Made by a program: the position numbers and the translations under genes. Below the pieces are notes generated by a model. That model made no database searches. It saw only the letters and a program-made list of their open reading frames with translations, and was not told the origin of the DNA. Below, one piece after another: positions 62,064 through 64,000 of a DNA stretch of 64,000 nt. This DNA comes from Cytobacillus depressus. Lineage in GTDB: Bacteria > Bacillota > Bacilli > Bacillales > Cytobacillaceae. Every line of letters starts with the position of its first letter. Position 1 is the first letter of the stretch. Location: assembly GCF_008923245.1 (NCBI RefSeq), contig NZ_WBOS01000012.1, positions 58,646-122,645 of the forward strand. Direction: 5' to 3'.

Positions 62064-62267
62064 TCATTCTACTGCTTTCGCTTCAAACATGATTTGGCGC
62101 CCAACTGGCTCGTAGGTTACCGAGCCTCTAGTCTTTTTCTCGGCAAAAATAGGCTTTTCCGTTCTTCTGACTGGTACATATCCGGCTTTTTTTATTCGCT
62201 CTAAACACATATCAATCGTTTCATTTTCCTGAACTTCAAAAACCATTTTCTTTTTTCCTTTACTCAT
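62064..62267 (-). CDS. yebG: NETI motif-containing protein YebG
   Basis: This 67-residue protein has the family name motif in [20 protein letters not shown] and then [10 protein letters not shown]. Function is unknown. Its start overlaps the yebE stop by 4 bases (ATGA), so they are coupled. It lies just upstream of the pur operon, as in B. subtilis (yebE-yebG-purE). Confidence 0.93.
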   Translation of the reverse strand: MSKGKKKMVFEVQENETIDMCLERIKKAGYVPVRRTEKPIFAEKKTRGSVTYEPVGRQIMFEAKAVE

Positions 62268-62806
62268 GAAAATAACTTCCCTTTCTTTACTGATTTTACC
62301 CAGAAACCGCCATGAATCGTTTTCGGTTCATACGCAATAATAAACGCTTTCGGATCCAGCTCCTTAATTGTCTGATAAAGCTTTAACTCATATTTTCTAG
62401 GTGTTAGGATCTGCAATGCCATGCGATCTCCTTCCAACCCATTGGCTGCCCAACTTGTCACACCATAGCCTTTTTCCCTTAGCATCCTCGGCATATCTTT
62501 ATCATATTCCTTCGTTATGACATTTACGGTAATATAACCAAGAGCCAGCTTCTCCTCAATCTTCATGCCAACAATCACACCAATTCCATACCCAACAGCA
62601 TATGCAATCAAGTTCTGAATTTGATTAAGATTATCAAGCACCAACCCTAACCCAACTACATAAATAACAACCTCTATCGTACTAATAAAAGCAGCTAAAT
62701 ACCTTTGACCTTTTAACGTTAATATCATTCTTATCGTAAAAAAAGATACATAAACAATATTGATTAAAAGAATAATAGCAACCATTAAAATACCACTTTC
62801 TAGCAC
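62264..62806 (-). CDS. yebE: YebE family membrane protein (UPF0316, DUF2179)
   Basis: The 180 residues start with three hydrophobic segments (about 8-80, [53 protein letters not shown]) and end in a cytosolic DUF2179 domain (about 100-175), with [20 protein letters not shown] and [11 protein letters not shown] start, with AAAGGGGG upstream. A role in nucleotide signalling has been proposed for DUF2179, but nothing is proven. Confidence 0.9.
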   Translation of the reverse strand: MLESGILMVAIILLINIVYVSFFTIRMILTLKGQRYLAAFISTIEVVIYVVGLGLVLDNLNQIQNLIAYAVGYGIGVIVGMKIEEKLALGYITVNVITKEYDKDMPRMLREKGYGVTSWAANGLEGDRMALQILTPRKYELKLYQTIKELDPKAFIIAYEPKTIHGGFWVKSVKKGKLFS

Positions 62807-63064
62807 AGCCAGCTCCCCCTTTATATTGTCATTCCTCTAACCAATATATTTTTAATACCCTTATCATTAACCATTTTACTCCTAAATATCGAATATTAAT
62901 TGTACAGGAGATTGACAAATTTGCGAAGCAGATAGAATGATTTGTTATTAACATTACAATTTGGATATTAAATGGGGATTTATGCAGAAATTGTTGTTTT
63001 GTCTTACTGGGTTGGGGCTTTTCTTGGTTACAGGGGAGTTTACTTGGTAATGATGGGGGCAAGA

Positions 63065-63790
63065 CCTAAGAAGTTCTCTCATGGTGACCGCTTTCGATAG
63101 GGGTTTAGCAAAACGCGAGTCATGAACCTTTCATAGTGAAAGTTCTCTTACGGGTCTTAGCAAAACCAGGCCCATGATCCTTTCATAGTTACCGTTTTCT
63201 TTCGGGGCTTCGTAAAACGAGGCCCATGATCCTTCCATAGTGCCCGTTTTCTTACCGGTCTTAGCAAAACCAGGCCCATGAACCTTTCATAGTTACCGTT
63301 TTCTTTCGGGGCTTCGTAAAACGAGGTCCATGAACCTTCCATAGTGGCCGTTTTCTTACTGGACCTAGCAAAACGAGGCCCATGATCCTTCCATAGTGCC
63401 CGTTTTCTTTCGGGACTTAGTAAAACGAGGCCCATGAACCTTCCATACTGCCCGTTTTCTTTCGGGGCTTCGTAAAACGAGGCCCATGATCCTTCCATAG
63501 TGCCCGTTTTCTTACCGGACTTAGCAAAACGAGGCCCATGATCCTTCCATAGTGCCCGTTTTCTTACCGGACTTAGCAAAACGAGGCCCATGAACCTTCC
63601 ATAGTGGCCGTTTTCTTACGGGACTTAGCAAAACGAGGCCCATGAACCTTTCATAGTGGCCGTTTTCTTACCGGACCTAGCAAAACGAGACCCATGAACC
63701 TTTCATAGTAACCGTTTTTGGTCGGGACTTAGTAAAACGAGTGTCATAAAACCGTCGGGGCATTGCAAAGCGCGAGCCATGACGCTTTTT
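63065..63790. repeat. 52-bp tandem repeat array 3 (13 regular copies)
   Basis: The anchor TCATAG/CCATAG occurs at 63079, 63131, 63183, 63235, 63287, 63339, 63391, 63443, 63495, 63547, 63599, 63651 and 63703, exactly 52 bp apart each time. A unit reads like ACGAGGCCCATGA, then CCTTCCATAGTG, CCCGTTTTC and ACTTAGC. First and last copies are degraded. A minus-strand open frame at 63157-63591 follows from the repeat, not from a gene. The rest of 62807-63064 shows no gene. Confidence 0.95.
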
Positions 63791-63860
63791 TAACGTCCGA
63801 TTTCAGTAATTTATAAAAAAGCGTTTCCTTTATAATTAAATTTACAGTAATTTTGCGTAC

Positions 63861-63892
63861 AAAAAAAGAACATCATTACGATGTTCTTTTTT
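63861..63892 (-). terminator. rRNA operon terminator
   Basis: GAACATC pairs with GATGTTC around five bases, followed by TTTTTTT on the minus strand, directly after the 5S rRNA. Confidence 0.9.
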
Positions 63893-63893
63893 G

Positions 63894-64000
<107 letters not shown>

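Noticed and set aside
62829..63062. 77-residue minus-strand open frame before yebE
   Set aside because: Odd composition, no ribosome site and no recognisable family; the region is probably the yebE leader.
63157..63591. 144-residue minus-strand open frame with repeated WKDHGPRF-like segments
   Set aside because: It lies wholly in the 52-bp array, has no ribosome site, and its peptide repeat follows from the DNA repeat (three 52-bp units give one 52-residue period).
63065..63790. CRISPR array
   Set aside because: The whole unit is conserved from copy to copy, so there are no unique spacers, and no cas gene is present. The same holds for the arrays at 7.3 and 46 kb.

Overview
The window looks like chromosome from a low-GC Gram-positive Bacillaceae member. 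The evidence is the set and order of genes known from Bacillus (yerC-yerB-yerA, pcrB-pcrA-ligA-camS, gatCAB with dgkB and rlmCD, the pur operon, yebE-yebG), the strong AGGAGG-type ribosome binding sites, several TTG/GTG starts, and lysine and purine riboswitches of Bacillus type. A species cannot be named from the sequence alone. Nearly everything after 20 kb reads on the minus strand, toward lower coordinates. A truncated 5S rRNA at the right edge shows that an rRNA operon reads into the window.

1-21 kb is accessory-type: an RsbR-like stressosome protein; a DHA2 efflux pump with a divergent TetR regulator; a three-gene amino-acid ABC importer behind a lysine riboswitch; a GNAT acetyltransferase; an M17 aminopeptidase; an MFS exporter with a divergent XRE-TPR regulator and two perfect 17-bp palindromes; an ECF sigma/DUF4179 pair; an LCP protein; an XRE-DUF1232 protein; YtaF; MntH; an endonuclease I family nuclease; and a DUF2164 protein. 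Two decayed copies of the 3' end of the DUF4179 gene, each still carrying a terminator, flank the nuclease, and a ptsI 3' fragment follows.

21-50 kb is mostly housekeeping: rlmCD, dgkB, a second ECF sigma/anti-sigma operon with two membrane proteins, plsY, ppaC, gatCAB, yueI, aceA, pruA, camS-ligA-pcrA-pcrB, yerC, yerB and yerA. 50-62 kb is the purine operon purE-K-S-Q-L-F-M-N-H-D under two PurBoxes and a guanine-type riboswitch. It lacks purB and purC at their usual place between purK and purS, and its PurQ has Ser where the catalytic Cys should be.

Repeats are the most unusual layer. Three tandem arrays (about 7.2-7.5, 45.9-46.5 and 63.1-63.8 kb) share a 51-52 bp pitch, and each lies between the terminator of one minus-strand unit and the promoter side of the next. 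The first and third also share sequence. Two copies of a MITE-like GC-rich palindromic element sit after pcrA and purH. Three copies of another element, with compensatory changes suggesting a structured RNA, lie at 27.6, 53.4 and 55.3 kb. A third interspersed element lies inside the lysine ABC operon.
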